DNA of 64,000 nucleotides from Aestuariimicrobium sp. p3-SID1156 (GTDB lineage: Bacteria; Actinomycetota; Actinomycetes; Propionibacteriales; Propionibacteriaceae), in assembly GCF_025144225.1 (NCBI RefSeq), contig NZ_JALXXB010000004.1:162527-226526 (forward strand), given 5' to 3'. The notes beneath the pieces are model-generated. The model had not been told where the DNA came from, made no database searches, and saw only the letters and a list, made by a program, of their open reading frames with translations. The first letter of the stretch is position 1; each line of letters begins with the position of its first letter. The position numbers were made by a program, and so were the translations under genes. Positions 53,433 through 62,101 of the stretch are shown here, piece by piece.

Positions 53433-55249
53433 GAGTGATCGCGACCGCCGGGCACGTCGACCACGGCAAGTCGACGCTGGTGCGGGCGCTGACCGGAACC
53501 GACCCCGACCGGTGGGCCGAGGAGCACCGCCGCGGGCTCACCATCGACCTCGGCTTCGCCTGGACGGTGCTGCCGCAGGGGCAGCAGGTCGCCTTCGTCG
53601 ACGTCCCCGGGCACCAGCGCTTCATCGCGAACATGCTCGCCGGCATCGGCCCGAGCCCTGCGGTGCTGCTGGTCATCGCGGCCGATGAGGGCTGGCGGCA
53701 GCAGTCGACCGAACACCTGGCCGCGATCCGGGCGCTGGGGATCGAGCGCGGCGTGGTCGCGATCACTCGAGCCGACCTGGCTGACCCCTCGATGGCGGCT
53801 GGGCAGGTGGCCGAGCGGCTCGCCGGGACGCCGCTGGAGGGGAGCGAGGTCATTGCCTGTTCTCCCGTGACGGGGGAGGGGATGGAGGACCTGCGCGACG
53901 CGCTGTCCAGGCTGTGTGCGCAGATCGCCGAGCCCCGGCTCGAGGGACGCGTCCGGCTGTGGATCGATCGGGTTTTCACTGTTCGTGGCGCCGGGACCGT
54001 GGTCACCGGAACCCTCGAGGCAGGGACGCTCCGCGTCGGCGACGAGGTGGAGTTGCTCACTGATCACGGTCGGAGGTCGGCCACCGTGCGTGGCCTGCAG
54101 AGCCTGGAGGAGTCACACCGCAAGGTCGCGGCAGTGGCGCGCGTGGCGGTCAACCTGCGCGGGGTTGAGGTCGATGACCTCTCTCGCGGGGATGCCGTGG
54201 TGACGCCGGGTGCGTGGCATCTCACCAGGACGACCGATGTGCGGCTCCTTGCTCCGCCCGAGACCGTGCCAGAGTTGATCATGGTCCACGTGGGGACGCT
54301 GGCGGTGCAGGTACGGCTGCGCCCGCTGGGGGAGGGAGTCGCTCGGCTGACCTGGCCGCGTCCGGTGGCACTGCAGGTGGGGGACCGGTTGGTGCTCCGC
54401 GACCCGGGGCGTCAGCTGGTGCTGTGCGGGGCGCAGGTGCTCGACGCCGATCCGCCGGACCTCACCCGCCGCGGGGACGCGCGGCGCCGGGCGGCCTCGC
54501 TGGCCGAGGCAGGCACTGAGTTGGACGTCATGGCTGAGGTGATCCGGCGGGGCTGGATGCGCGCCTCCTCCTTGCACGCGTTGGGAGCATCTGCAGCGGA
54601 CCTGGAACGGGCAACCGCTACTTGCGCAGGCAAGGAGGGGAAGGCGGTGAGGGTGGTCGGCGACCTCCTGGTGGCGCCGGGGCAGTGGAAGGCGTGGGGC
54701 GACGAGCTGGGGGCCGCAGTGGATCGGGCGATTGCCGCGAATCCGCTGCAGGCGCGACTCCCGCTCGCCCAGGCGTTCGATGCCCTGCGGCTCCCTGACC
54801 GCGCCCTTCTTCCCCTGCTGGCTGACGAGGCGGGGTTGGTGATCAAGGACGGCCACCTGGAACGCCCCGGGACGGGGGCCCATCTGGGGGAAGCGGAGGC
54901 AGGCCTGGCTGTTCTCGAGAGACGTCTGGCCGTCGACCCCTTCGCGGCTCCCGAGCGCCACGAACTGGACGCCCTCGGTCTCGGCTCCAAGCAGGTTGCT
55001 GCCGCCGTGCGGATGGGGCGGCTGATCGACCTGGGCGACCGCGTCCTGCTGGCACCGCTAGGGCCCGCGCAGGCCATGCGTATCCTGTCCCAGCTGGAGC
55101 AGCCGTTCACCACCAGCCAGGCCCGCCAGGCGTTGGGTAGCACTCGAAGGGTCGCGATCCCGTTGCTGGAGTTCCTTGATCGCAAGGGCTGGACCCGCCG
55201 TCTGCCCGACTCCACCCGCGAAGTGGTCCAAGGAGGGAAGAGCCGATGA
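53429..55249 (+). CDS. selB: Selenocysteine-specific elongation factor
   Basis: 606 aa. GTPase motifs GHVDHGKSTL, DVPGHQRFI and the AITRADL-type guanine motif; EF-Tu-like domains 2 and 3, then C-terminal winged-helix repeats (about 400-600) that bind the SECIS hairpin. Delivers Sec-tRNA to the UGA of fdhA. Overlaps selA and fdhD by ATGA at both ends. Confidence 0.96.
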   Translation: MRVIATAGHVDHGKSTLVRALTGTDPDRWAEEHRRGLTIDLGFAWTVLPQGQQVAFVDVPGHQRFIANMLAGIGPSPAVLLVIAADEGWRQQSTEHLAAIRALGIERGVVAITRADLADPSMAAGQVAERLAGTPLEGSEVIACSPVTGEGMEDLRDALSRLCAQIAEPRLEGRVRLWIDRVFTVRGAGTVVTGTLEAGTLRVGDEVELLTDHGRRSATVRGLQSLEESHRKVAAVARVAVNLRGVEVDDLSRGDAVVTPGAWHLTRTTDVRLLAPPETVPELIMVHVGTLAVQVRLRPLGEGVARLTWPRPVALQVGDRLVLRDPGRQLVLCGAQVLDADPPDLTRRGDARRRAASLAEAGTELDVMAEVIRRGWMRASSLHALGASAADLERATATCAGKEGKAVRVVGDLLVAPGQWKAWGDELGAAVDRAIAANPLQARLPLAQAFDALRLPDRALLPLLADEAGLVIKDGHLERPGTGAHLGEAEAGLAVLERRLAVDPFAAPERHELDALGLGSKQVAAAVRMGRLIDLGDRVLLAPLGPAQAMRILSQLEQPFTTSQARQALGSTRRVAIPLLEFLDRKGWTRRLPDSTREVVQGGKSR

Positions 55250-56112
55250 GCAGGGTTACGCGGCGCCGTCCGGTCATCAAGGTCACCGCCCGCAGTACCG
55301 GTACCAGCTCCCGCAAGCAGGCCGACGTGCTCGCTGTCGAGGAACCACTGGAGATCCGCCTCAACGGCGAGCCCTACACCGTCACCATGCGCACCCCCGG
55401 GCATGACATCGAGCTCGCCCACGGGCTGCTGTCGGCCGAGGGCATCATCGCCGGCCCCGAGGACGTCGTCACCGGCCGCTACTGCGCCGGGTCGGTGATG
55501 GACGATGAATTCGGCCAGCCGCAGAACACCTACAACGTCCTCGACATCCAGCTCGCCCCCGGCATCAAGGTCCCTGAGGCGCGGCTGCGACGGGCCGTGA
55601 CGAACTCCTCCTGCGGGGTCTGCGGCACGGCGTCCATTCACCTGTTGCGGCAGGACGCCCAGTTCGACCTCGGCGCCGACGACCTCCGGATGCCGGCCGA
55701 ACTCGTCCTCGAGTTGCCGGACCGGCTGCGCGACGCGCAGAAGGTCTTCGACTCCACCGGCGGCCTCCACGGCGTTGGACTCTTCGACGCGAGGGGCGAA
55801 CTACTCGTCGCACGGGAGGATGTCGGCCGGCACAACGCCACCGACAAGGTCATCGGCTGGGCCATGCTGAACGGTCTGCGCCCCGCGCGCGGCTGCGTCC
55901 TGGTCGTCTCGGGGCGCACCAGCTTCGAGCTGGCGCAGAAGGCCGTGATGGCCGGCATCCCGATGTTGGTCGGTGTTTCGGCGCCCTCGTCGTTGGCGGT
56001 CGAGGTCGCCGAGGAGACCGGCATGACCCTGGCTGGTTTCGTCCGCGGGGATCGGATGAACATCTACGCCGGCGCGGAGCGAGTCCTCCTCGAACGTAAC
56101 GATCGACGCTAA
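55246..56112 (+). CDS. fdhD: Formate dehydrogenase accessory sulfurtransferase
   Basis: 288 aa. FdhD transfers sulfur from IscS-type desulfurases to the molybdenum cofactor of formate dehydrogenase, which is needed for activity. The sulfur-carrying pair is C123-x2-C126 in NSSCGVCGTAS; GHDIELAHGLLSAEGI and REDVGRHNATDKVIGW are family hallmarks. End of the selA-selB-fdhD operon. Confidence 0.96.
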   Translation: MSRVTRRRPVIKVTARSTGTSSRKQADVLAVEEPLEIRLNGEPYTVTMRTPGHDIELAHGLLSAEGIIAGPEDVVTGRYCAGSVMDDEFGQPQNTYNVLDIQLAPGIKVPEARLRRAVTNSSCGVCGTASIHLLRQDAQFDLGADDLRMPAELVLELPDRLRDAQKVFDSTGGLHGVGLFDARGELLVAREDVGRHNATDKVIGWAMLNGLRPARGCVLVVSGRTSFELAQKAVMAGIPMLVGVSAPSSLAVEVAEETGMTLAGFVRGDRMNIYAGAERVLLERNDRR

Positions 56113-56132
56113 TATCGAGAAACGATATGATG
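56113..56132. promoter_or_regulatory. ATATCG-N5-CGATAT operator-like repeat
   Basis: A perfect 6-base inverted repeat around AGAAA, right after fdhD and about 45 bases before the DUF2975/HTH gene pair. AT-rich in a GC-rich setting; it probably contains the promoter of that pair and may be bound by its HTH protein. Confidence 0.45.
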
Positions 56133-56175
56133 GTGGGGCCCACGTCCTGACCCATCGTCCGAGAGGAACATTCCG

Positions 56176-56457
56176 GTGTCCAACCTCGCTTCTCGTGCTT
56201 TCCATGCGCCACTCAGCCGCACGGATGAACTCATCCTGAAGGCCACCCTCGTGCTCACGTCAGCTGGTGCCTTGGTGCTGGCTGTCTTCACGCTGATTCC
56301 CCTGGACGATCGAGCACCCCAGCTTTGGCCAGATGCTGCTCGTCGGTCCGCCCACGGTCATCGGCGCACCGGTATCGGGGCACTGCTCCTTCTGGCGCTG
56401 TCCCAGGTCTTCTCGAGGGGCATCGAGCTCCGCGAGGACGTGGAAGGACTCGTCTGA
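56176..56457 (+). CDS. Shortened DUF2975-like membrane protein
   Basis: 93 aa, GTG start. The N-terminal helix (ILKATLVLTSAGALVLAVFT) and the C-terminal end LALSQVFSRGIELREDVEGL match the two ends of DUF2975 proteins (normally about 150-180 aa with four helices), but the middle is missing and replaced by a hydrophilic stretch (DAARRSAHGHRRTG). Probably an internal deletion or frameshift, so likely non-functional. Overlaps the HTH gene (TGATG). Confidence 0.6.
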   Translation: MSNLASRAFHAPLSRTDELILKATLVLTSAGALVLAVFTLIPLDDRAPQLWPDAARRSAHGHRRTGIGALLLLALSQVFSRGIELREDVEGLV

Positions 56458-56675
56458 TGCCCGTCGAAGAACCCCATCGAGTGACCTGCCACCTGGACGA
56501 CCTGCTGGCATCCCGAGGAATGACCCTGGCGGCACTGGCCGAGCAGGTCGGCGTCTCGGTGGTGAACCTGAGCGTCCTGAAGAACAATCGCGCCAAGGCG
56601 ATCAGGTTCTCCACCCTCACCGCGATCTGTGAAGCACTCGACTGCAGCGTGGGGGAGCTGCTGCGCGTCGAGTGA
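56457..56675 (+). CDS. Cro/CI-type HTH regulator
   Basis: 72 aa single-domain HTH: MTLAALAEQVGVSVVNLSVL, then KAIRFSTLTAICEALDCSVG, ending GELLRVE. This is the YozG-like regulator that usually follows a DUF2975 membrane protein, as here. Probably autoregulates the pair through the repeat at 56113. Confidence 0.9.
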   Translation: MPVEEPHRVTCHLDDLLASRGMTLAALAEQVGVSVVNLSVLKNNRAKAIRFSTLTAICEALDCSVGELLRVE

Positions 56676-56747
56676 GCCTCACTCTGGTGGGTCGACCAGG
56701 CTGCGCATTCGCGCAACCTTCGTGGGCAGGACAAGTTCAAGCATCAG

Positions 56748-57437
56748 TTGAACAGGGGTGAGAAGGGGATCAGGATCCTCGCCCCCGTGACCAAGCGCGT
56801 TCCAGTTCTGGACAAGGCCGGGACCCCCATCTTGGACAAGGCGGGGGAGCCCGTGAAGCAGGCGCAGATTGTGGCCACCAAGCTTGTTTCAGTGTTCGAT
56901 GTCAGCCAGACCAGCGGTGAACCCATTGCGGAGCCGCCGAGCCCCGTGCTGCTCGAGGGGGAAGCTCCTGAAGGTCTGTGGGACAGGCTGGCCGAGCTGG
57001 TGACTGCTCGCGGCTACACCCTGGAGCGCGGCGATTGCGGCGGCGCTAACGGCGTGACCATCTACGACACCCGCACTGTGCGAGTTCGCGCGGACGTGGA
57101 CGACGCCCAGGCAGTCAAGACACTCGCACATGAGCTTGGTCATGTCCTGCTGCACGAACCCGGCGCCCAGGACGAAGCCCGAATGTTCTGTCGGGGCCGG
57201 TTCGAGGTGGAGGCTGAATCGGTGGCCTATCTGGTCACCCATGCTCACGGACTGGACAGCGGGCAGTACACGTTCAGCTACGTTGCCGGGTGGGGGCGCT
57301 CGGAGGTCAGCCGGACCGGAAAGACCTGGGCCGAGGTGGTGGCTGAGACCGGAAGCCGGGTTATCAAGGCAGCTCACCAAATCCTCGAGGTCACCCAGCC
57401 CGATGCCGGCGAGGAAGGAGCCGTCACGGCGGCCTGA
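56748..57437 (+). pseudogene. N-terminally truncated ArdC-like metalloprotease of a mobile island
   Basis: About 229 residues from a possible TTG start. RGEKGIRILAPV is the middle of ArdC/DUF1738-type proteins, and AHELGHVLLHEPG carries the zinc HExxH motif, with E further on in EVEAESVAYLV. The usual first 75 or so residues (single-stranded DNA-binding part) are missing: the frame upstream is open back to the HTH stop but has no ATG or GTG start. Either a decayed gene or a weakly started short form. Relatives sit on plasmids and ICEs. Confidence 0.65.
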
Positions 57438-57446
57438 AGGTAGCGG

Positions 57447-57480
57447 GCCGCGCCGGCCCCCTAGACGGGACCGGCGCGGC
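57447..57480 (+). terminator. GC-rich hairpin after the ArdC-like gene
   Basis: GCCGCGCCGG (57447-57456) and CCGGCGCGGC (57471-57480) pair perfectly around a 14-base loop, starting 9 bases after the stop. No T-run. Confidence 0.6.
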
Positions 57481-57578
57481 GGCGGCGAGGGCGTCTGTCC
57501 ATCCGCAGGGCGCGCCGAACCGTAGTTGTCGGAGACGTCGCGGACTTTGCGGTCTCGCGAGAGTAAAGGGGGCTGGGG

Positions 57579-57875
57579 ATGAGCGGCAAAGTGTGGCAGT
57601 TCGGGTCATTGGCTGATCGAGTTGAGTCGGCTCACCGGAGTCCTGCTGCGACAACGGTGCGCCACGCTTGGCTGGATGGGCACACACCCGTGCTGGTTGC
57701 CCACTGGCGACGCGGAGATCATGGCGCTTGGGAAGACCTCGTGATGGGTATTGGAGAGTTCGGCCCTGCCATGACGTGGGTCACTGCGGCTCGTTTGCAG
57801 GCGGCGCATGAACAGTCCCGCCCGAACGCGTCAGCGCAAGTTGGGGGTGAACATGACAACCCGACGCCCCGCTAG
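57579..57875 (+). CDS. Hypothetical protein (98 aa)
   Basis: Starts MSGKVWQFGSLADRV with a GGGGGCTGGGG ribosome site. Soluble, with a WEDLVMGIGEFGPAMTWVTA stretch. Belongs to the accessory island; no family recognised. Confidence 0.6.
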   Translation: MSGKVWQFGSLADRVESAHRSPAATTVRHAWLDGHTPVLVAHWRRGDHGAWEDLVMGIGEFGPAMTWVTAARLQAAHEQSRPNASAQVGGEHDNPTPR

Positions 57876-57889
57876 GCCATCCTAAATCC

Positions 57890-57903
57890 CGTAAATATTT
57901 ACG
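57890..57903. repeat. Perfect 14-bp AT-rich palindrome before the methylase region
   Basis: CGTAAATATTTACG, fully self-complementary, 30 bases before the small gene that leads into the methylase. Candidate operator for control of the restriction-modification genes. Confidence 0.45.
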
Positions 57904-57933
57904 AGTTTGAATCCGCCTCCGGCTGAGGGAGCT

Positions 57934-58215
57934 ATGAGCGCTACACAGAATCGGCAGCAGCGCCGCCTTGAAAGGCTGGTTGAGCAGGGCATTCATCAGG
58001 CGAACGTCCTCGTGCATGAGGACAACCGCCCTGCCCTGGACCGGTTGCGTCCGCACCTAGCTGATGGGTCAGCCGCCCCCGTCTTGGAGCAGTTGGCGGC
58101 TTCGTTGGAGAAGTCGAGGCGATCAATGTGGCGCAGGTCCGCCAGATTTCGCCCTTCCGCTACCCAGGGGGCAAGACGTGGTTGGTGCCGGTTGCGCGCG
58201 AGTGGCTCACACTAG
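57934..58215 (+). CDS. Hypothetical protein (93 aa) overlapping the methylase start
   Basis: Starts MSATQNRQQRRLERLVEQGI after a GAGGGAG site. Mostly helical and charged. The last 29 codons overlap the methylase gene in another frame and are Arg-rich, so the natural end may have been lost. Function unknown. Confidence 0.5.
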   Translation: MSATQNRQQRRLERLVEQGIHQANVLVHEDNRPALDRLRPHLADGSAAPVLEQLAASLEKSRRSMWRRSARFRPSATQGARRGWCRLRASGSH

Positions 58216-58937
58216 CCGGCCGGCCCAGCATTCTGCTTGAGCCCTTCGCTGGCGGGGGAGTGATCGGGCTCACTGCTGCCGCCGAGGGCTTGGCTGATCA
58301 TGTGGTGATGGTTGAGCTGGATGAGGACGTGGCCGCCGTGTGGCATGTCGTCCTGGAGGGAAGCGATCGTGACGCGGCGGAGCTGTGCGACCTGATCACC
58401 GACTTCGAGGTGACCTTGGACAACGTGCGAGCGGTCATCGACGCTTCGCCACCGAACTCCGTGGCGAAGGCCTTTCGAACGATCGTCAAGAACCGTTGCC
58501 AACGAGGGGGGATTCTCGCCCCGGGTGCGGGATTGGTCAAAACTGGTGAGAACGGGCGTGGCTTGGCGAGCCGGTGGTACCCGGCCACGCTGGCCAAGCG
58601 GATTGAGGCGACCCGTGGGTTCAAGGATCGGGTGAGCTTCGTCCAAGGAGATGGATTCGAGGCCATCAAGAAGTATGAGGGGGCCGCAATGTTCGTGGAC
58701 CCCCCCTATACAGCCGGAGGGAAACGAGCGGGGTCTCGGCTCTACCTGCACAACGAGATCGACCACGCCCACCTCTTCGAGTTGGTCGCTGAGTATGCCG
58801 GCGCCGCGCTGCTGACCTACGACGATGCCCCCGAGGTCAGGGAACTGGCCGACAAGCATGGCTTCTTGGTCGGCAACGTGGCGATGAAGTCCACACATCA
58901 CGCGGTGATGCGGGAACTGACCATCTTCAAGGACTAG
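58128..58937 (+). CDS. D12-class (Dam-like) DNA adenine methyltransferase
   Basis: 269 aa. The entry segment FRYPGGKTWLVP is typical of Dam/D12 methylases; LLEPFAGGGVIGL is the SAM-binding motif I and DPPY (in MFVDPPYTAGG) the catalytic motif IV. GTG start. The gene ends in a CTAG shared with the stop of the convergent restriction gene. Probably protects DNA against that enzyme; recognition sequence unknown. Confidence 0.88.
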   Translation: MAQVRQISPFRYPGGKTWLVPVAREWLTLAGRPSILLEPFAGGGVIGLTAAAEGLADHVVMVELDEDVAAVWHVVLEGSDRDAAELCDLITDFEVTLDNVRAVIDASPPNSVAKAFRTIVKNRCQRGGILAPGAGLVKTGENGRGLASRWYPATLAKRIEATRGFKDRVSFVQGDGFEAIKKYEGAAMFVDPPYTAGGKRAGSRLYLHNEIDHAHLFELVAEYAGAALLTYDDAPEVRELADKHGFLVGNVAMKSTHHAVMRELTIFKD

Positions 58938-59868
58938 GCGTCATGGACCTTGGTCGACTTCTTGTCCCACAGGCTCTGTCGTAGGCCTGCCTCGAAGTCG
59001 GCGCGGTTCATCCGCTCGGTTGATTGCAGGACGTCGATGGAGGGGCCCAGTTCGGCCAGCACGACGCGATCAACGACCAGGTTCATCTGGTCGTTGAACC
59101 GCATGATGAGCCAGATGACTTCTGCGTTGTCGAAGTCATCGGCTGTCTTGTCGAGCTTGGTGAGCGAATCGAAGAAGGACTCGTCGACCACCACTACGAC
59201 TTTGCGGCCCCAGGTGCGCATGACCGGGGACTTGGCGCTGAGCTGAGGTGCCAAGCGCTTTGCCCCCGAGGACCGGTAGTCGGGCCGGCGGTTGCCGGCG
59301 GGGTAGTGAAGTTTGTCGGGTGTGTCGAGGTAGGGGCGGATGTCATCCCAGATGTTGGTGCCGCTGAAGTAGACGGCTTGGGTTTCCACCGCAATCCAAT
59401 CCATCCGGCTGTTGTCGCCGGCTGCTGGCGGCCTGGGTACCACCAGCCAGTCAATGCGTCCAGCTTGGCCGAGCGCTGCACGCCCTGGGCATCAGTGGTG
59501 TTGAGGAATGGGACCTCCTTGATGACCTTCGCGCCCGAGTTGACCCCGAAGAACTCGCGGGCGATGTAGGCGAAGATCGACTCATCTCCATACACCTCCA
59601 GGAAACGGTTCGGACACACCGCTGCGGGCTGGAGGTCAGGGATCCTCGACTTCTTGTTTGGCCCGTAGTCACGGATGGAGCAGACCCCACCCACCTTGTT
59701 GCAGCGGGCGTCAGGGCGCACAGTCGCCAGGAACGGACAGATTGGCTGCTCGACCTCGCTCATGCCCTTCTCTTTGGTGGCGAGTGCCAGTAGCGCGGCG
59801 TCGTGGCGTTCCTGGGGGGTCATGGAGCGCAGATCCTGCCCGTACCATTCAGCGATTTCCCACGACAT
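58934..59868 (-). pseudogene. NotI-family type II restriction endonuclease, broken by one frameshift
   Basis: The first part (59868 to about 59461) has the NotI cysteine pattern: CPFLATV, CNKVGGVCSI and VCPNRFLEV, matching the iron-binding Cys region of NotI. The second part, in another frame, has DWIAVETQAVYFSG, equivalent to the ExQ active-site strand of NotI, preceded by GRIDWLVVPRP. Adding one base at 59460-59461 (minus strand CTGGAC to CTGGGAC) fuses the parts into one frame of 311 aa (KLGRIDWLVV). Either a real inactivating deletion or a read error. Tail-to-tail with the methylase. Confidence 0.8.
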
Positions 59869-60001
59869 GTCTCCCCTTCAGGCCCCAAGCTATGAACGTT
59901 GTCAGGATCCTACCGATCAGCTGCCAAGCTGCTTGCGCCGAGAACGAGCGCGATCTTCGCGTCGGTTGGCCTAGCTCGCCTATGGGCAGCGCCATCGTCC
60001 G

Positions 60002-60532
60002 CTATCTAGGGGCGATCCGTTGCTGGTACCCCGATAGTGGAATTGCTAGAGGGTTGCTGTTTTCGCCATAAACGTGAAAGGTTAAGTGATCCTCATCGGG
60101 TTCGCCGGGGTACAGAGACCAGCACACACTTATCGATATCTCCGATTCTATGGGTTCTAGATGGAGCTCCCCGTCGCCACCTGTGAACTCGAACGTGACA
60201 TCCTGATACGGGGTGGGCCCCAAAGTTATATACGCTCTCAGCGACTCAAGCTGCTTATTCTGAGACTGGATCTCGGCCAGAATACGGTCTGCTAAATCAG
60301 TAAGATCGTGCAGCGAAATGGGGGCCCAGGACCAGCGAATCCGGATTTCAAACTCAGTCAGCGCACGATGTTCCCAATGCCCCATGAACTCCTTGTCGAG
60401 CTGCACCATATAGATGCGAAGGATTGGAATTCCCGGCTTCTCATCGACATCCACGTGGAGAAGGCCGTGTTCGTGAACCGCCGCATCAGCGTAAAATGCT
60501 TCCAGAAAACGGGGTGCTCCACTTGACTTCAT
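60002..60532 (-). CDS. Hypothetical protein (176 aa), low-GC accessory gene
   Basis: Starts MKSSGAPRFLEAFYADAAVH; an upstream frame adds 26 codons. Acidic, soluble, mixed helix and strand, with HDLTDLADRILAEIQSQNKQ as a likely helix. GC is clearly lower than in the core genes. Follows the next gene by 13 bases on the same strand. No family recognised; the size and charge would suit an immunity-type protein but nothing shows it. Confidence 0.6.
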   Translation of the reverse strand: MKSSGAPRFLEAFYADAAVHEHGLLHVDVDEKPGIPILRIYMVQLDKEFMGHWEHRALTEFEIRIRWSWAPISLHDLTDLADRILAEIQSQNKQLESLRAYITLGPTPYQDVTFEFTGGDGELHLEPIESEISISVCWSLYPGEPDEDHLTFHVYGENSNPLAIPLSGYQQRIAPR

Positions 60533-60545
60533 CTTGGGAATCCGT

Positions 60546-61037
60546 TCAGTAGAAACATCGCTTGTCGGATCCGGTGCGACCGGTGCAGTCGGCGGTCTTA
60601 GCCCCGTCATCTACTGTTCGGTTGGGGGCACTGACCCGCATATTCACTGCGACAGTGAGGACATTTCCTGAGCGGGATGATGACGTCTTCAAAGTCATGT
60701 ATCTCGTACTGCCGGAAGAGACCATGGTTTTCTGGGAACCGCACACCTGTCCGCGACAAAGCGCAATGGTCCCGTACTGGATATTCTTGAAGTTGCCTGC
60801 GTTTGGTAGGTAGGTTTCGCGCGTGAAGACGATTTTGGAGGTCTCGGTGCCAGGGTTCACGGTGACAAGAGTCTCGATCCGATCGGTCTCCACGCATTCC
60901 TTCGAACAGAACACGCCGCTGACAACTAGCTTCATTCCAGTCCAGTAGGAGCCATCCCCTGCCTTCGCTCCTCGAACCCCGTATGAGTTGGGGTCGGAAT
61001 AAGAGTATCCAGCGGCTTTCATCTGGCTACTCCTCAC
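60546..61037 (-). CDS. Hypothetical Cys-containing protein (163 aa)
   Basis: Starts MRSSQMKAAGYSYSDPNSYG. Six cysteines (in VFCSKECVE, LCRGQVCGS, DCTGRT and KRCFY) and Ser/Thr-rich beta-type sequence suggest an extracytoplasmic domain, but no signal peptide is visible in this frame; the true start could lie upstream. Lower GC. Unknown function. Confidence 0.55.
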   Translation of the reverse strand: MRSSQMKAAGYSYSDPNSYGVRGAKAGDGSYWTGMKLVVSGVFCSKECVETDRIETLVTVNPGTETSKIVFTRETYLPNAGNFKNIQYGTIALCRGQVCGSQKTMVSSGSTRYMTLKTSSSRSGNVLTVAVNMRVSAPNRTVDDGAKTADCTGRTGSDKRCFY

Positions 61038-61150
61038 GCCTGCAGGTTGTGGCTGGGTTGTGGTAGTCGCACTGGCGGGAATGCTACTTCCCCATCGCTG
61101 CAGCAGCGAAGCTGCTCTCGTGCCGACCTAACTTCATTCTGCGTGCCTGC

Positions 61151-61387
61151 CTATCTCTCGATGGGGAGTATGATCTTGGTGGAATCAGCGCCCCTGCCAC
61201 AGTGGCAGACAAGCTCTCCACGGAAGGGGTGCTGTTCGATGGCGACGTTCGACCCCAATGGGCACGTGCGAAGGCAGCGATGCAGCTGGGCGTCTGAGTT
61301 GGGAGTGAAAAGGGCGACGGCGATAAGCCAGACAAGTGCCAGGCCGCCTGCAAGGGCAACTAGGGCTTGGGCAATACTTCGGACCAT
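61151..61387 (-). CDS. Small secreted or membrane-anchored protein (78 aa)
   Basis: ATG at 61387 with AGAGAGG upstream. One N-terminal hydrophobic segment (IAQALVALAGGLALVWLIAV) is followed by a short exported part with CLRTCP and LVCHCG. With the two preceding frames it forms a minus-strand group of unknown genes, perhaps one exported system. Confidence 0.6.
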   Translation of the reverse strand: MVRSIAQALVALAGGLALVWLIAVALFTPNSDAQLHRCLRTCPLGSNVAIEQHPFRGELVCHCGRGADSTKIILPIER

Positions 61388-61613
61388 GGAAGAGCCTCTC
61401 TGCCTGATGGTTGCGCTGCTGCCCTTCAGGCTACACGGTCGTGGTTGCGGGCCATCTGCGTCTTTACGCATCCCGATGCACCTTCCAAGGCCCGGTGCCT
61501 GCACCCCGTGAGGTTGGGACCGCCGCGTGCTGACTGTCCTGCAACCTGATCCGGCCCGCACGCGGGCGGGGTTGGATCTGGCCCGAGGTCTACGGCATCT
61601 CGCGGGCAACCGT

Positions 61614-62045
61614 TTACCTAATTATTGCCAGATCCAGGCGGACTGAGAAGGCCGGACGCGAAGACCGGCCAGCTAGAAGGTCTTTGCCCGGGCCGTCAAG
61701 GATGGATGCCCCTGGGGCGCGGGCAACCGCCATGGACGCGACGTGAAGAAGTCCTCGAGCCTTGAGTTCGCGTGTGCCGCGGGCTCGAACATCCCTGCTG
61801 ATCGAAGAACCGCTCTTCAAAAGGTCTGCATGCTCCACCACTGAGATGCGGTCTTTCCACGCGCTTCCTCCAGGACGATGAGTAGCATGACCAATGCGGC
61901 CCGCCTGAGAACCTCGCGAGGTCGGACGTCGCGGTGCCCGGAGAACCTCGCCTTCCTCGGTTCCTTTCTTGGGAGGCGTTTGGACCGTCTCGGTGACGAT
62001 CGTCTGCTGAGACAGTCTCACCGGGGGCCGACCCCCCGGCATTCC
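61614..62045 (-). pseudogene. Possible 3' part of an unknown gene next to the transposon
   Basis: The minus-strand frame from about 62045 to its stop at 61614 encodes a protein-like tail (RISVVEHADLLKSGSSISRD, then RARGTRELKARGLLHVASMA). Upstream it runs into the transposon, where it is only a shadow of tniB. If real, the gene was cut by the transposon insertion. The stretch 61388-61613 holds nothing firm except a possible recombinase HTH remnant (VYGISRATVY near 61590-61619, plus strand). Confidence 0.3.
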
Positions 62046-62101
62046 TGTGACTTTTGAGTTTAAATGGCGGGGTTCTTCAGACGTTCCGTGGCGGGCCGGG
62101 G

